A DNA stretch of 64,000 bases, taken from the NCBI RefSeq assembly GCF_012328925.1, contig NZ_JAAXLS010000017.1, positions 1 to 64,000 of the forward strand, read 5' to 3'. The position numbers and the translations under genes are program-made. Origin of the DNA: Amycolatopsis acididurans. Its GTDB lineage: Bacteria; Actinomycetota; Actinomycetes; Mycobacteriales; Pseudonocardiaceae. Shown here piece by piece: positions 1-8,284 of the stretch. The number at the start of each line of letters is the position of its first letter. The stretch's first letter is position 1. Under the pieces are notes generated by a model. That model saw nothing but the letters and a program-made list of their open reading frames with translations, did no database searches and was not told where the DNA came from.

Positions 1-92
1 TGCTCGTCCAGGCCATCCAGCCCGGACACGGGGTTCAAGTCCTCAGCGTTCTCCACGCCGGACATCATGTCGGTCATCAGGTGCACTTCCAT
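1..92 (-). CDS. possible N-terminus of a leftward gene running off the window
   Basis: Reading leftward from an ATG whose first base is 92, the frame stays open to the window edge. It encodes a methionine-rich, acidic start containing TDMMSGVENAEDLNP, with further in-frame ATGs near 77, 68 and 65. The composition looks like a protein N-terminus, but only about 30 codons are visible and there is no strong Shine-Dalgarno sequence. It would be divergent from, and slightly overlap, the GTG proposed for the next gene. No family recognised. Confidence 0.25.
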   Translation of the reverse strand, partial: MEVHLMTDMMSGVENAEDLNPVSGLDGLDE

Positions 93-866
93 GATCGGGA
101 ATTACACCGCTCGTTTTACAGTCCCACCCGCGCTGCGGCGTCGCTGCTCTTCGCCGGGCCGGAGGCGATGCTCAGCGGGCAAAGTGCGCTGGTTCTGCAC
201 GGGTGCGCTTGCGCCGAACCCGCTCCGATCCACGTCACCGTCCCCTACTTCCGCAATGTCGAGCGAAGGGCAGGCCTGGTGGTTCACCGCGGAGCAGTCA
301 AACCGCAGGACGTCGTCGAGATTGGCGGGTTGCGGACGGTCGTTCTCGAAGTCGCGCTGGCCGAGGTGCTTTGCCGCGATGATCGTCGAACCGCGATGTC
401 GTGCGCCGACCAGGCACTCGCCTTGGTGCCCGGGAGCGAGCGCGCGGAATTCCGTGCCTGCGTGGAGGAGCGAATCAGGACGCGGCCGGATCCGCGGGGT
501 CGTCGTCAGGGGCTTTCCTTGCTTGATCTGGCGAGCGGACGTGTCGAGTCGCCGATGGAGAGCTGGCTACTGTTAACAGTCGCGGACGCTGGCCTACCAC
601 TGCCGGAGCCGCAGTTCGTGATTCGCGACCTCGAGGGCAGGGAGATCTACCGCCTGGACTTCGCTTGGAACGCGGCGCAGGTCGGCCTCGAGTACGACGG
701 CTACGAAGCTCATGAGCATCGTCAGGACCGCGACGCAAGACGCGATGAAGATCTGCGGCGCCGCGGTTGGGTGATCATCCGGGCCGGCATCGACGATCTG
801 AAGGAGCCGAGCGCTCTGATCGCGCGAATCAGAGCGGCCCTTCAGCGACGAGGCTTCACCGAGTAA
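81..866 (+). CDS. DUF559/AbiEi-like endonuclease-fold protein
   Basis: A 261-residue protein from the GTG at 81. The N-terminal part, with LLFAGPEAMLSGQSALVLHG, resembles the AbiEi-like/transcription-factor-like head seen on many actinobacterial DUF559 proteins. The C-terminal 80 residues contain RLDFAW, VGLEYDGYEAHEHRQD and RRGWVIIRAG, the pattern of the Vsr-like PD-(D/E)XK nuclease fold, with D and E residues placed for metal binding. Such proteins are common lone genes in Actinobacteria and have no established role. The frame is open to the left edge, so the true start could lie upstream; the ATG at 168 is an alternative. It converges on the phosphatase gene across a tandem-repeat array. 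Confidence 0.68.
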   Translation: MHFHDRELHRSFYSPTRAAASLLFAGPEAMLSGQSALVLHGCACAEPAPIHVTVPYFRNVERRAGLVVHRGAVKPQDVVEIGGLRTVVLEVALAEVLCRDDRRTAMSCADQALALVPGSERAEFRACVEERIRTRPDPRGRRQGLSLLDLASGRVESPMESWLLLTVADAGLPLPEPQFVIRDLEGREIYRLDFAWNAAQVGLEYDGYEAHEHRQDRDARRDEDLRRRGWVIIRAGIDDLKEPSALIARIRAALQRRGFTE

Positions 867-878
867 CCAGGAAAGTCC

Positions 879-1340
879 GGGCTCAAGCTCGTACGAGGCC
901 AACTCGCGCTCACAGAACACCGAACTCGCGCTCGCAGAAGGCCGAACTCGGACGCTCGGCAGTCTGGACTCGGGCTCGCGAAGACCGGAGCTCGGACGCG
1001 TGGAGCTCCGGACTCGGAAGCCGGAACTTGGATGCGCGGAGATTCGAACTCGGGCTCGCAAGAACCCCAGCTCGGGCGCATGGAAGTCTCGACTCGGGCT
1101 CACGAAGACCAGGACTCGCGCGCAGAAGTCCGGACTCGGGCACCTGGAAACCCGAACTCGGGCGCGTGGAAGGCCGGACTCGGGCGCAGGGAAAGCTGGA
1201 CTCGCGCGCGCATAAGTCTGGACTCGGGCGCGCGGAAGGCCGGACTCGGGCGCGCGGAAGGCCGGACTCGGGCGCAGGGAAAGCTGGACTCGCGCGCGCA
1301 TAAGTCTGGACTCGGGGGCGGGGAAGGCTGGACTCGCGGG
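879..1340. repeat. 22-bp tandem repeat array, about 21 units
   Basis: The space between two convergent genes is filled by head-to-tail units of 22 bp with core ggactcgggcgcgcggaag. Unit starts can be read at 879, 901, 922, 944, 966, 988, 1010, 1023, 1046, 1069, 1090, 1112 and then every 22 bp from 1132 to 1308, with a partial copy at 1330. The left half is diverged and contains small indels. The right half is nearly uniform, and 1176-1219 recurs exactly at 1264-1307, indicating recent duplication. Because 22 is not a multiple of three, the open frames through it are artefacts. The last copy abuts the phosphatase stop codon. Confidence 0.93.
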
Positions 1341-2177
1341 TTAGAGGGGGGTGGCGGTTTCCTGCCACCAGGACAGGACTTCTTCGGCCACGCTGGGGGC
1401 TGCTACCAGTAGGCCGTCCGCGGGTAGGGCCGTGCCCGCGCCGCGGCGGTCCAGGACCACGGCCCCCGCCTCGATGGCCAGCGCCACCGAGCCCGCGACG
1501 TCCCACTCGTGGTAGCTGTGCAGCACCGCGGCCGTCGCGTGGCCGAGCGCCACCTGAGCGATCGCCAGCGCGGCGCAGCCAAGGACGCGCACGCCGGACT
1601 GGGCCGCCGCCGCGCGTTCGATGAACTCGCCCATGCCGGGCCACGGGCCCTTGCGCGCCAGCTCGGTGCACACGATCGCGCCCTTCGTGCTGCCGCGGTC
1701 CACCAGCTTCACCGGCTTCCCGTTCGCGCGGGCGCCGCGACCGCGGGCGGCGGCGTAGATCTGGGCCCGGTACGGATCGGCGACCACGCCGACCACCGGG
1801 CCCGAGGCGTCGATCAACGCCAGCGAGTACGCGCACCACGGCACGCCGGCCACGTAGTTCGCCGTGCCGTCGACCGGGTCGACCACCCAACGGTACGGCG
1901 CGCCCGCCGCACCGTGATCGGCGCCGAACTCCTCGCCGACCACCGGGATCCCGGGGAACTCCGCGGTCAGCACACGTCGGGTGTGCCGCTCGAGGGTCCG
2001 GTCGGTGTCGGTGACCCAGTCGAACGGCGAATCCTTGACATCGGGATGTGCCCCTCGTCCGGCGGTCGCGGTGATCACGTCGGTGGCATCGTTGGCCAGC
2101 CGTCCAGCGACCTCGAGCGCTCGTGACAGCAGGCCGGGTTCGACCGGCTGGGACGGGCGGGCGGATAAGAGTGTCAC
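1341..2177 (-). CDS. inositol monophosphatase family protein
   Basis: A 278-residue metal-dependent sugar-phosphatase of the IMPase/FIG superfamily. The metal-binding signatures are in place: GEE at residues 81-83, [10 protein letters not shown] from 100, and HEWDVAGS with its Asp at about 226. The family dephosphorylates myo-inositol phosphate, histidinol phosphate or related substrates, and the exact substrate cannot be read from sequence. Lying next to mannosyltransferases of the phosphatidylinositol-mannoside type, an inositol-phosphate role is plausible. The ATG at 2177 gives a full-length protein. The stop codon directly adjoins the tandem-repeat array, leaving no room for a conventional terminator of its own. 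Confidence 0.88.
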   Translation of the reverse strand: MTLLSARPSQPVEPGLLSRALEVAGRLANDATDVITATAGRGAHPDVKDSPFDWVTDTDRTLERHTRRVLTAEFPGIPVVGEEFGADHGAAGAPYRWVVDPVDGTANYVAGVPWCAYSLALIDASGPVVGVVADPYRAQIYAAARGRGARANGKPVKLVDRGSTKGAIVCTELARKGPWPGMGEFIERAAAAQSGVRVLGCAALAIAQVALGHATAAVLHSYHEWDVAGSVALAIEAGAVVLDRRGAGTALPADGLLVAAPSVAEEVLSWWQETATPL

Positions 2178-2342
2178 GCCGGTCTAGTGTGGAGGCCGAG
2201 AGTGTCCGGAGGGCTACGTACAGATGAAGTGTGTAGTCCGGGCAGACCAATCGGGGCGAGCTTCGAAGAGTTCCGGCAGCGTTCTCACAGTCGTCACAAA
2301 CCCGTTTCCGGGCGAACCGGGCTTCGTGAAACCTTGAGCCCC

Positions 2343-3464
2343 GTGCGCGTCGCCATCGTCACCGAAAGCTTCCTTCCGCAGGTCAACGGCGTTACGAACT
2401 CCGTGCTGCGAGTCGTGGAGCACCTGCGGGAACGCCGTCACGACGTGATCGTGATCGCCCCCGGACTGACCGGTCCCGCCGAGTACGAAGGCGCTCCGGT
2501 GATCCGCATCCCCGCGGTGGACCTGCCCGTGGTCAACTCCCTGCCGATCGGGCTGCCCACCGGAACCGTGCTCACCGCGATGACGGCCTTCGCGCCGGAC
2601 GTGGTGCACCTGGCCTCGCCGTTCGTCGTCGGCGCGCGCGGGCTCGCCGCCGCGAGACGCCTGCGCATCCCCACCGTCGCCGTGTATCAGACCGACATTC
2701 CCGGCTTCGCCACCGCGTACGGCCTCGGCCTCGGCGCGCGGGCCGCGTGGCGCTGGGTGCGCAGGCTGCACTCGCGGGCCGACCGCACGCTGGCGCCGTC
2801 CACCGACTCGATGAACAACCTGCTCGAACACGGCATCCCCCGCGTCCACAAGTGGGGCCGCGGCGTGGACATCGAACGGTTCTCGCCGGGGCACGCCGAC
2901 CCCGGGCTGCGCGCGCGACTCGCGCCGAACGGGGAACTGCTGGTCGGGTTCGTGGGACGGCTGGCGCCCGAGAAGGAGGTCGACCGGCTGGTCGCGCTCG
3001 CGGGCATGGACGGGGTACGCGTCGTCGTGGTGGGCGACGGGCCCGAGCTCGAACCGCTGCGGGAACGGATTCCGGACGCGGCCTTCCTCGGCGCCCGCTA
3101 CGGCGACGATCTCTCCGCCGCTTACGCCAGCCTCGACGTGTTCGTCCACACCGGTCCGCACGAGACCTTCTGCCAGGCCGTGCAGGAGGCGATGGCCTCC
3201 GGGCTGCCGGTGCTCGCTCCGGACGCGGGCGGACCGAGGGACCTCGTCCTACCCGGCCGCACCGGTTATCTGCTGCCCGCAGACCGGGCCGGCTTCGAAC
3301 GGGAACTTGTCGCGAAGGTGAACAATCTGCGTGACGCGGCGCTGCGTGAACGACTGGGGCACAAGGCACGCAAGGTCGTACTCGGCCGCACCTGGCCCGC
3401 CGTCTGCGCGGAACTCGTCGGGCACTACGAGGCCGTGACGGGCCGCATCGCCCGCGCTGCGTGA
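2343..3464 (+). CDS. mgtA: GDP-mannose-dependent alpha-mannosyltransferase, GT4 (MgtA-like)
   Basis: A 373-residue GT-B glycosyltransferase of family GT4. It opens [19 protein letters not shown] and carries [16 protein letters not shown], the acceptor-side [26 protein letters not shown] and the donor-binding EX7E motif in [17 protein letters not shown]. These are hallmarks of actinobacterial MgtA, which mannosylates glycolipids feeding lipomannan/lipoarabinomannan-type molecules. The GTG at 2343 is preferred because it starts the conserved Rossmann strand; the 52 codons upstream look non-coding. The following GT4 gene overlaps its stop. In mycobacteria the orthologue lies beside menG, as here. 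Confidence 0.88.
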   Translation: MRVAIVTESFLPQVNGVTNSVLRVVEHLRERRHDVIVIAPGLTGPAEYEGAPVIRIPAVDLPVVNSLPIGLPTGTVLTAMTAFAPDVVHLASPFVVGARGLAAARRLRIPTVAVYQTDIPGFATAYGLGLGARAAWRWVRRLHSRADRTLAPSTDSMNNLLEHGIPRVHKWGRGVDIERFSPGHADPGLRARLAPNGELLVGFVGRLAPEKEVDRLVALAGMDGVRVVVVGDGPELEPLRERIPDAAFLGARYGDDLSAAYASLDVFVHTGPHETFCQAVQEAMASGLPVLAPDAGGPRDLVLPGRTGYLLPADRAGFERELVAKVNNLRDAALRERLGHKARKVVLGRTWPAVCAELVGHYEAVTGRIARAA

Positions 3465-4606
3465 GCGGCCGCGGCATGCACATCGTCCAGCTGGCCAACT
3501 TCTACGGCCCTCGCTCCGGCGGACTGCGCACGGCGCTGCACCACCTCGGCGCCGGGTATGTCGCGAGCGGGCACATCGTCACGCTCGTCGTTCCCGGCAC
3601 GCGCTACGCCGAGGAGATCCTGGCCACAGGTGTGCGGCGCTACACCCTGCCCGCGCCGCGAATCCCGGGCACCGGCGGTTACCGCGCCGTCGACCCGTAC
3701 CGCGTGCGAACCCTGTTGCGGCGTCTGGAACCGGACCGGTTGGAGGTCTCGGACCGGCTGACGTTGCGCGGCATGGGCACGTGGGCCCGCCGCAACGAGG
3801 TGCCCAGCATGGTGATCTCCCACGAGCGGCTGGACCGGCTGCTGGAGCAGTTCCTCATGCCGAGCCCGCTGGCGCGCCGCCTCGCCGACGCCGCCAACCG
3901 GCGGATGGCCGGCAGCTACGACCGGGTCGTGTGCACGACCTCCTTCGCCCGTGAGGAGTTCGACCGGATCGGCGCGCCCAACGTGCAGCGGGTTCCGCTG
4001 GGCGTGGACCTGACCACCTTCGCGCCGCGGTATCGCGACGACGGCTGGCGGTACACGCTGGCCGAGGGCGCGGACGCGCTGCTCGTCCACTGTGGACGCT
4101 TGTCGCCGGAGAAACACGTCGAGCGCAGCGTGGACACCGTGGCCGAGCTGACCGAGTCGGGTGACCGGGTCCGGCTGGTCATCGCCGGTGACGGCCCCCG
4201 GCGGCGGGCGCTGGAGCGGCGGGCGCGTGGATTACCCGTGACATTCCTCGGTTTTCTGTCCGACCGCGCGGAGGTCGCCAAACTGCTGGCGAGCGCGGAC
4301 GTGTCGCTCGCGCCGGGGCCGCACGAGACGTTCGGCCTCGCCGCGTTGGAGGCGCTCGCCTCGGGCACGCCGGTGGTGGTGTCGGCCTCTTCCGCGCTGC
4401 GGGAAATCGTGCGGCCGGGGTGTGGTGCCGCCGTGCCGGACGTACCGCTCGCGTTCGCCTCCGCGGTGACGGGGTTGCTCGAAAGTCCGGAGGAGACAAG
4501 GCGTGCCGCCGCACGGGCGCGTGCGGAGGAGTTCACCTGGACGTCCTCGGTGCGCGGAATGCTGAGTGCGATGCAGAGCCTAAACGTGCCCAACCCTGTT
4601 GTGTGA
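3461..4606 (+). CDS. GT4 family glycosyltransferase
   Basis: A 381-residue GT-B glycosyltransferase. The N-terminal acceptor domain begins [20 protein letters not shown]. The C-terminal donor domain contains [33 protein letters not shown] and the EX7E motif in [19 protein letters not shown]. The likely substrate is a nucleotide-activated hexose, probably GDP-mannose given the neighbour, but this is inference. The GTG at 3461 forms a GTGA overlap with the preceding stop, implying translational coupling; the ATG at 3476 is the alternative start. With mgtA it forms a two-gene glycolipid mannosylation unit. Confidence 0.85.
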   Translation: MSGRGMHIVQLANFYGPRSGGLRTALHHLGAGYVASGHIVTLVVPGTRYAEEILATGVRRYTLPAPRIPGTGGYRAVDPYRVRTLLRRLEPDRLEVSDRLTLRGMGTWARRNEVPSMVISHERLDRLLEQFLMPSPLARRLADAANRRMAGSYDRVVCTTSFAREEFDRIGAPNVQRVPLGVDLTTFAPRYRDDGWRYTLAEGADALLVHCGRLSPEKHVERSVDTVAELTESGDRVRLVIAGDGPRRRALERRARGLPVTFLGFLSDRAEVAKLLASADVSLAPGPHETFGLAALEALASGTPVVVSASSALREIVRPGCGAAVPDVPLAFASAVTGLLESPEETRRAAARARAEEFTWTSSVRGMLSAMQSLNVPNPVV

Positions 4607-4626
4607 CAAGCCTTCCCGCGATCCTT

Positions 4627-4638
4627 ACACGATCGTGT
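4627..4638. promoter_or_regulatory. 12-bp perfect palindrome upstream of a secreted-protein gene
   Basis: ACACGATCGTGT is a perfect palindrome about 90 bp upstream of the small secreted protein gene, within a 118-bp intergenic space. It could be an operator. No matching regulator is visible in the window, so this is only a sequence observation. Confidence 0.3.
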
Positions 4639-4724
4639 CCTCGGTTGTTTGAGTCGGCGCGAGACTGCCAATCTCGTTCACACGGGCCCGTTTCCCTGTC
4701 CCAGACAAACCCGAGGAGTTATTG

Positions 4725-5081
4725 GTGCTCAAGAAGATCGGTCTCGTGACCGCGACCGCCGCGACCGGGCTGCTGATGTTCGGCGGTGTCGCTTCGGCGA
4801 GCGAGGGAGGCCACGGCCACGGCCACGACGACGGCGGCGGCCAGGTCGGCCTGGTGAACGTGCACAACGTCGACGTCGCGCACAACGTCAACGGCGTGCT
4901 CGGCGCCTGCGGCAACGACATCAACGCACTCGGCGTTCAGGTGCCGATCCGGCACTCGCTCAACGGCGTCGGTGTGCCGATCCTGTCCCCGGGCGAGAAT
5001 CCGACCACCGGAATGGACAAGCAGCCCTACAACTGCGCTTCCGGCGGCATCGTCGACGGTGGGTCCGCACAGGGCAAGTGA
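4725..5081 (+). CDS. small secreted protein with His/Gly-rich N-terminus
   Basis: A 118-residue protein starting at GTG 4725, chosen because GAGGAG at 4713-4718 sits 6 nt upstream (a TTG at 4722 would be too close). It has a Sec signal peptide (LKKIGLVTATAATGLLMFGG, cleavage after ASA), then a mature start rich in His and Gly, including GHGHGHDDGGG, which might bind metal. The rest alternates NV-rich beta-type segments such as NVHNVDVAHNVNGV with two cysteines (ACGND and YNCAS). The style recalls small actinobacterial surface proteins such as chaplins and rodlins, but it is not a clear member of either. It is followed by a strong terminator. Confidence 0.75.
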   Translation: MLKKIGLVTATAATGLLMFGGVASASEGGHGHGHDDGGGQVGLVNVHNVDVAHNVNGVLGACGNDINALGVQVPIRHSLNGVGVPILSPGENPTTGMDKQPYNCASGGIVDGGSAQGK

Positions 5082-5092
5082 CGAGCGGATGC

Positions 5093-5120
5093 GGGGCCCG
5101 GCCTGGGGAGGCCGGGCCCC
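5093..5120. terminator. bidirectional intrinsic terminator
   Basis: A perfect 11-bp GC stem, GGGGCCCGGCC at 5093-5103 pairing with 5110-5120, has a 6-nt loop. It is followed on the plus strand by a T-rich stretch (gtttctcctt). It lies between the convergent secreted-protein and GH43 genes and can serve both. Confidence 0.9.
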
Positions 5121-5128
5121 GTTTCTCC

Positions 5129-5995
5129 TTATTTCACGTACATTCCGCGTGCCTGATGCCCGTCGCCGAGCCAGGAGTGGAAGAACAGGTGGCCGCCGGC
5201 GACGTCGGCGCCACCCGGAGAGCGCAGCGGCCCGCCGGTGCTGAGGACGGGCGCGTCGTTTTTCGCGTAGGGACCGGTGATCGACGGCGAATCGGCGTAG
5301 GAGGTGTGGTAGTCGGGACTGGCGAAATCGGCCGCCGAATAGTAGAGGCGGTAGCGGGAACCGGATTTGACGAGCGCGGGCGCCTCGACGTTTCCGTTCT
5401 CCTCCGGGCGGTCCGCGTGCAGCAGGGGAGTGCGCGGGCCGCGTGGGGTGAGCCCGTCGGACCCCACTTCCTGCAGCCAGATCGTCGTCGGCGCGGCGTT
5501 GCTCTTGTACAGCAGGTACCGGTGCCCGCGGTCGGTGAAGCCCTGCGGATCGATGTCACCACCCCGGTCGCAGACTGCCGGGGTGCCGGTGGGGGCGAAG
5601 GGGCCGCCGGGCTGGGAGCTGGTGGCGGCGCCGACACACATGTCGCCACCGGCGGCGTTGTTGGCCGCGAAGTACATCAGGTACTTGCCGTCCGAGCGCT
5701 GCGTCACGTCCGGCGCCCAGAAACCGGCGTCCGGTGCGGTCCACGAAGGTGCGGTGGGCAGTGCGTCGCCGCGGATGGTCCACGGCCCGTCCGCCTTCGG
5801 GGCGGTCGCGGTCGGGATCCGGCCGGCGTCGCTGTTGGTCGAGTAGGCGCGATAGCCGAAACCGGTGTCGAGTATGCCGGGATCGGCGAAATCGTGATTG
5901 ATCGCGAGTTTCGGTTGCTCGTCCGCGTGCGCCGCGACGGTGCCGAGACCCGTGAGGGAGGCAACCGCCAGCGCGAGTGTCGTCCTTCTCCACAT
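5129..5995 (-). CDS. secreted glycoside hydrolase, family 43-like
   Basis: A 288-residue exported protein with the five-bladed beta-propeller signature of GH43. FADPGILD holds the catalytic-base Asp, FWAPDVTQRSDGKYLMYF and GDIDPQGFTD hold the transition-state Asp, and NVEAPALVKSGSRYRLYYS holds the acid Glu. GH43 enzymes cleave arabinose- or xylose-containing glycans, so an arabinan substrate, for instance the wall arabinogalactan, is possible. The signal peptide is WRRTTLALAVASLTG with cleavage after AHA. The ATG at 5995 is preferred, although AAGGAG lies only one base from it; an ATG at 6040 would lengthen the basic N-region. Divergent from menG. Confidence 0.82.
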   Translation of the reverse strand: MWRRTTLALAVASLTGLGTVAAHADEQPKLAINHDFADPGILDTGFGYRAYSTNSDAGRIPTATAPKADGPWTIRGDALPTAPSWTAPDAGFWAPDVTQRSDGKYLMYFAANNAAGGDMCVGAATSSQPGGPFAPTGTPAVCDRGGDIDPQGFTDRGHRYLLYKSNAAPTTIWLQEVGSDGLTPRGPRTPLLHADRPEENGNVEAPALVKSGSRYRLYYSAADFASPDYHTSYADSPSITGPYAKNDAPVLSTGGPLRSPGGADVAGGHLFFHSWLGDGHQARGMYVK

Positions 5996-6098
5996 ACTCC
6001 TTCTGCTTGCCGCCAAGATCGATTTCCACACGTGGTTCATTCGATCGAAGGACCACCCCCACAGCGGCGAGCGGGCCGCCGGCAATTAAGTTCACTGC

Positions 6099-6794
6099 AT
6101 GTCCCGAGCGAACCTCGACAAGGACCCACACGAGGTCGCGGCCATGTTCGACGGCGTCGCGGCCGGGTACGACCGCGCGAACTCGTTCATGACCTTCGGG
6201 TTCGACCGCCGCTGGCGCACCACGACGGCACGCGTGCTCGACGCCGAACGGGGGGAGCGCATCCTCGACCTCGCCGCCGGCACCGGAGTCTCCACCAGCG
6301 AGTACGCCCGCGGTGGGGCGTGGTGCCTTGCGGCCGACTTCTCGGTGGGCATGCTCCGGAGCGGCAAGCACCGCGGCGTACCGATGGTCGCCGCGGACGC
6401 GCTGCACCTTCCCTTCGCCGACGAGGCCTTCGACGCGGCGACGATCAGTTTCGGGATCCGGAACTTCGTGGACACCAAAGCCGCGCTGGTCGAGATCGCC
6501 CGCGTGGTCAAGCCCGGCGGCAGGCTGGTGATCTGCGAGGTCTCGACGCCTCCGTTCCCGCCGATCCGGTTCGTCTACCGCAAGTTCCTGCTGCGCGCGA
6601 TGACCCTGCTGGGCCGGTTCACCTCCAGCAACCCGGAGGCCTATTCCTACCTGGCCGAATCGATGGCCGCGTGGCCCGATCAGCGCACGCTCGCGGAGAC
6701 CATCGCGGCCGCGGGCTGGCGCAACGTCGAATGGCTCAACCTCACCTTCGGCGTCGTCGCCATCCATCGCGCGATCAAGCCCCCCGTAGAGTAA
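6099..6794 (+). CDS. menG: demethylmenaquinone methyltransferase
   Basis: A 231-residue class I SAM-dependent methyltransferase of the UbiE/MenG family, which C-methylates demethylmenaquinone in the last step of menaquinone synthesis. Motif I is LDLAAGTGVSTSEYA. Family signatures are MFDGVAAGYDRANSFMTFGF, ADFSVGML, FGIRNFVDT and the C-terminal SNPEAYSYLAESMAAWPDQ. The length is typical. It stops 4 nt before menJ, so the two are probably co-transcribed, giving methylation and then side-chain saturation of menaquinone. Menaquinone is the electron acceptor of the NADH dehydrogenase encoded next door. Confidence 0.95.
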   Translation: MSRANLDKDPHEVAAMFDGVAAGYDRANSFMTFGFDRRWRTTTARVLDAERGERILDLAAGTGVSTSEYARGGAWCLAADFSVGMLRSGKHRGVPMVAADALHLPFADEAFDAATISFGIRNFVDTKAALVEIARVVKPGGRLVICEVSTPPFPPIRFVYRKFLLRAMTLLGRFTSSNPEAYSYLAESMAAWPDQRTLAETIAAAGWRNVEWLNLTFGVVAIHRAIKPPVE

Positions 6795-6798
6795 GGGT

Positions 6799-8070
6799 AT
6801 GACTCACGACGCCCAGGTAATCGTCGTCGGCGCCGGACCCGCCGGATCGACCGTGGCCACCTACCTGGCGCGTGCCGGGGTCGACGTGCTGGTCCTGGAG
6901 AAGACCGCGTTCCCGCGGGAGAAGGTCTGCGGTGACGGCCTGACCCCTCGTGGCGTCAAGCAGTTGATCGACCTCGGGCTGGACACGAGTGCGGAAGCGG
7001 GCTGGGTGCACAGCCGTGGCCTGCGCATTCTCACCGGCGACCTGACGCTCGAACTCGACTGGCCGGAGCTGACCAGCTACCCGCCCTACGGTGTCTCCCG
7101 CACCCGGCACGACTTCGACGACCTGCTGGCGAAGACCGCGGTCAAGGCGGGCGCGCGCCTGCAGGAACGCACCACCGTGACCGGCGCGATCACCGACGAG
7201 CGCACCGGACGGGTCATCGGCGTCGAAGCCAAGACGGGCCCGGAGAAGACGCCGGTCAGCTACCGCGCGCCGCTCGTGCTCGCGTGCGACGGGGTGTCCG
7301 CGCGGCTCGCGCGCTCGGTCGGCATCGACACCGACGACAAACGGCCGATGGGCGTCGCGGTGCGCCGCTACTACAAGAGCCCGCGCCACGACGACCCGTT
7401 CATCGAGGGTCATCTGGAGCTGTGGGACCGCAGCGATCCGCGCCGCCCGGAGCTGTTGCCGGGCTACGGCTGGGCGTTCCCGCTCGGCGACGGCACCGTG
7501 AACGTCGGGCTCGGCATGCTGTCCACCACGAAGTCCTTCCGCAACACCGACTATCGCGCCCTGATGCGGCAATGGCTGGACTCGACGCCGGAGGAATGGG
7601 GCTACCGCGAGGAGAACGCGGTCGGCCGGATCGGTGGCGCCGGGCTGCCCATGGGGTTCAACCGCACCCCGCACTACCGCGACGGGCTGCTGCTGCTCGG
7701 CGACGCGGGCGGGATGGTCAGCCCGTTCAACGGCGAGGGCATTTCGGCCGCCATGGAGTCGGCGCAACTCGCGGCCGAGTTCGTGGTGCAGGCCCTCGCC
7801 CGGCCGGCGGGGCCGTCGCGCGAGCGGGCGCTGAACGGTTACCCACTGGCACTGAAGGAGCTGATGGGTGGCTACTACCGGCTCGGCAACGTGTTCGCGA
7901 AGGCCATCGGCAAGCCGAAGGTGATGCGCGCGGCGACGAAGTACGGCCTTCGTGTCAACCCTCTGATTCCGCTGATCTACAAGGGTCTTTCCGGTTGTTA
8001 CGACGCCAAGGGCGGCGACGTGGTGGACCGGATGATCTCACTCGCGGCGCGCCTTACCCCGAGCGTGTGA
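6799..8070 (+). CDS. menJ: geranylgeranyl reductase family protein, menaquinone beta-isoprenyl reductase
   Basis: A 423-residue FAD-dependent oxidoreductase. The N-terminal dinucleotide fold is VIVVGAGPAGSTVATYLARAG. It is followed by KTAFPREKVCGDGLTPRGV (the Cys-Gly-Asp-Gly FAD signature of the geranylgeranyl reductase family) and GDAGGMVSPFNGEGISAAME, the C-terminal FAD-binding segment. Directly after menG, and by position relative to mgtA and menG, it corresponds to mycobacterial MenJ, which saturates the beta-isoprene unit of menaquinone. It could instead act on another polyprenyl chain, but the context favours menaquinone. The start ATG at 6799 follows a weak ribosome-binding site, consistent with coupling to menG. 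Confidence 0.88.
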   Translation: MTHDAQVIVVGAGPAGSTVATYLARAGVDVLVLEKTAFPREKVCGDGLTPRGVKQLIDLGLDTSAEAGWVHSRGLRILTGDLTLELDWPELTSYPPYGVSRTRHDFDDLLAKTAVKAGARLQERTTVTGAITDERTGRVIGVEAKTGPEKTPVSYRAPLVLACDGVSARLARSVGIDTDDKRPMGVAVRRYYKSPRHDDPFIEGHLELWDRSDPRRPELLPGYGWAFPLGDGTVNVGLGMLSTTKSFRNTDYRALMRQWLDSTPEEWGYREENAVGRIGGAGLPMGFNRTPHYRDGLLLLGDAGGMVSPFNGEGISAAMESAQLAAEFVVQALARPAGPSRERALNGYPLALKELMGGYYRLGNVFAKAIGKPKVMRAATKYGLRVNPLIPLIYKGLSGCYDAKGGDVVDRMISLAARLTPSV

Positions 8071-8160
8071 CGCACCTCGCGTGGGTTACGTCACATTGAC
8101 TCTCCGTATAAGTCGGCGCCTCGCCCGATCTTGATCCTTTTGTCCCAGGTCTAGGGCCTG

Positions 8161-8178
8161 AGGTCCCTTATCGGACCT
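8161..8178. terminator. inverted repeat downstream of menJ
   Basis: AGGTCC at 8161-8166 pairs with GGACCT at 8173-8178 around a 6-nt loop. A second, weaker inverted repeat, GTGACG/CGTCAC at 8067-8072 and 8089-8094, overlaps the menJ stop. Either may end menJ transcription; there is no T-run. Confidence 0.35.
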
Positions 8179-8181
8179 GTC

Positions 8182-8201
8182 GAAGGTTAGGCCTGCCTTA
8201 A
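8182..8201. promoter_or_regulatory. possible iron box (IdeR/DmdR-like)
   Basis: The stretch containing GGTTAGGC then CCTTAA matches the 19-bp actinobacterial iron-box consensus at about 13 of 19 positions by hand alignment, with an AGGC-CT-GCCT inverted core. It lies about 55 bp upstream of the first Rex site. This is a weak match and is inferred only. Confidence 0.3.
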
Positions 8202-8213
8202 ACAAGAGACCCC

Positions 8214-8243
8214 GCGACAACGATGTGAGGCACGTCCTACACT
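8214..8243 (+). promoter_or_regulatory. candidate nuo operon promoter
   Basis: A -35-like gcgaca (8214-8219) and a -10-like TACACT (8238-8243) are separated by 18 bp. This would place the transcript start near 8250, just before the first Rex operator, so a bound repressor would block elongation or open-complex formation. The -35 match is poor. Confidence 0.35.
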
Positions 8244-8254
8244 GCCCCCATGCT

Positions 8255-8272
8255 TTGTGAACCGCTTCACAA
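8255..8272. promoter_or_regulatory. Rex operator 1
   Basis: TTGTGAACCGCTTCACAA contains a perfect copy of the actinomycete Rex operator TGTGAAC-N3-TTCACA. Rex is the NADH/NAD+-sensing repressor that controls respiratory genes, including nuo, in Streptomyces. Its centre is 32 bp from the second site. Confidence 0.88.
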
Positions 8273-8284
8273 TTTCGTCGGGAA

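Noticed and set aside
879-1340. CRISPR array interpretation of the repeats
   Set aside because: There are no spacers between units and no cas genes in the window.
594-1412. Long open frames on both strands through the 867-1340 interval
   Set aside because: They arise from the 22-bp tandem repeat, whose period is not a multiple of three and whose composition avoids stops; the predicted peptides are low-complexity and change frame at every unit.
4725-5081. Chaplin or rodlin assignment
   Set aside because: There is a signal peptide and an NV-rich body, but the spaced cysteine/glycine pattern of chaplins and the characteristic rodlin blocks are absent.
8096-8113. TTGACT and TATAAG as the nuo promoter
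   Set aside because: The spacing of about 5 bp is far from the 16-18 bp required.
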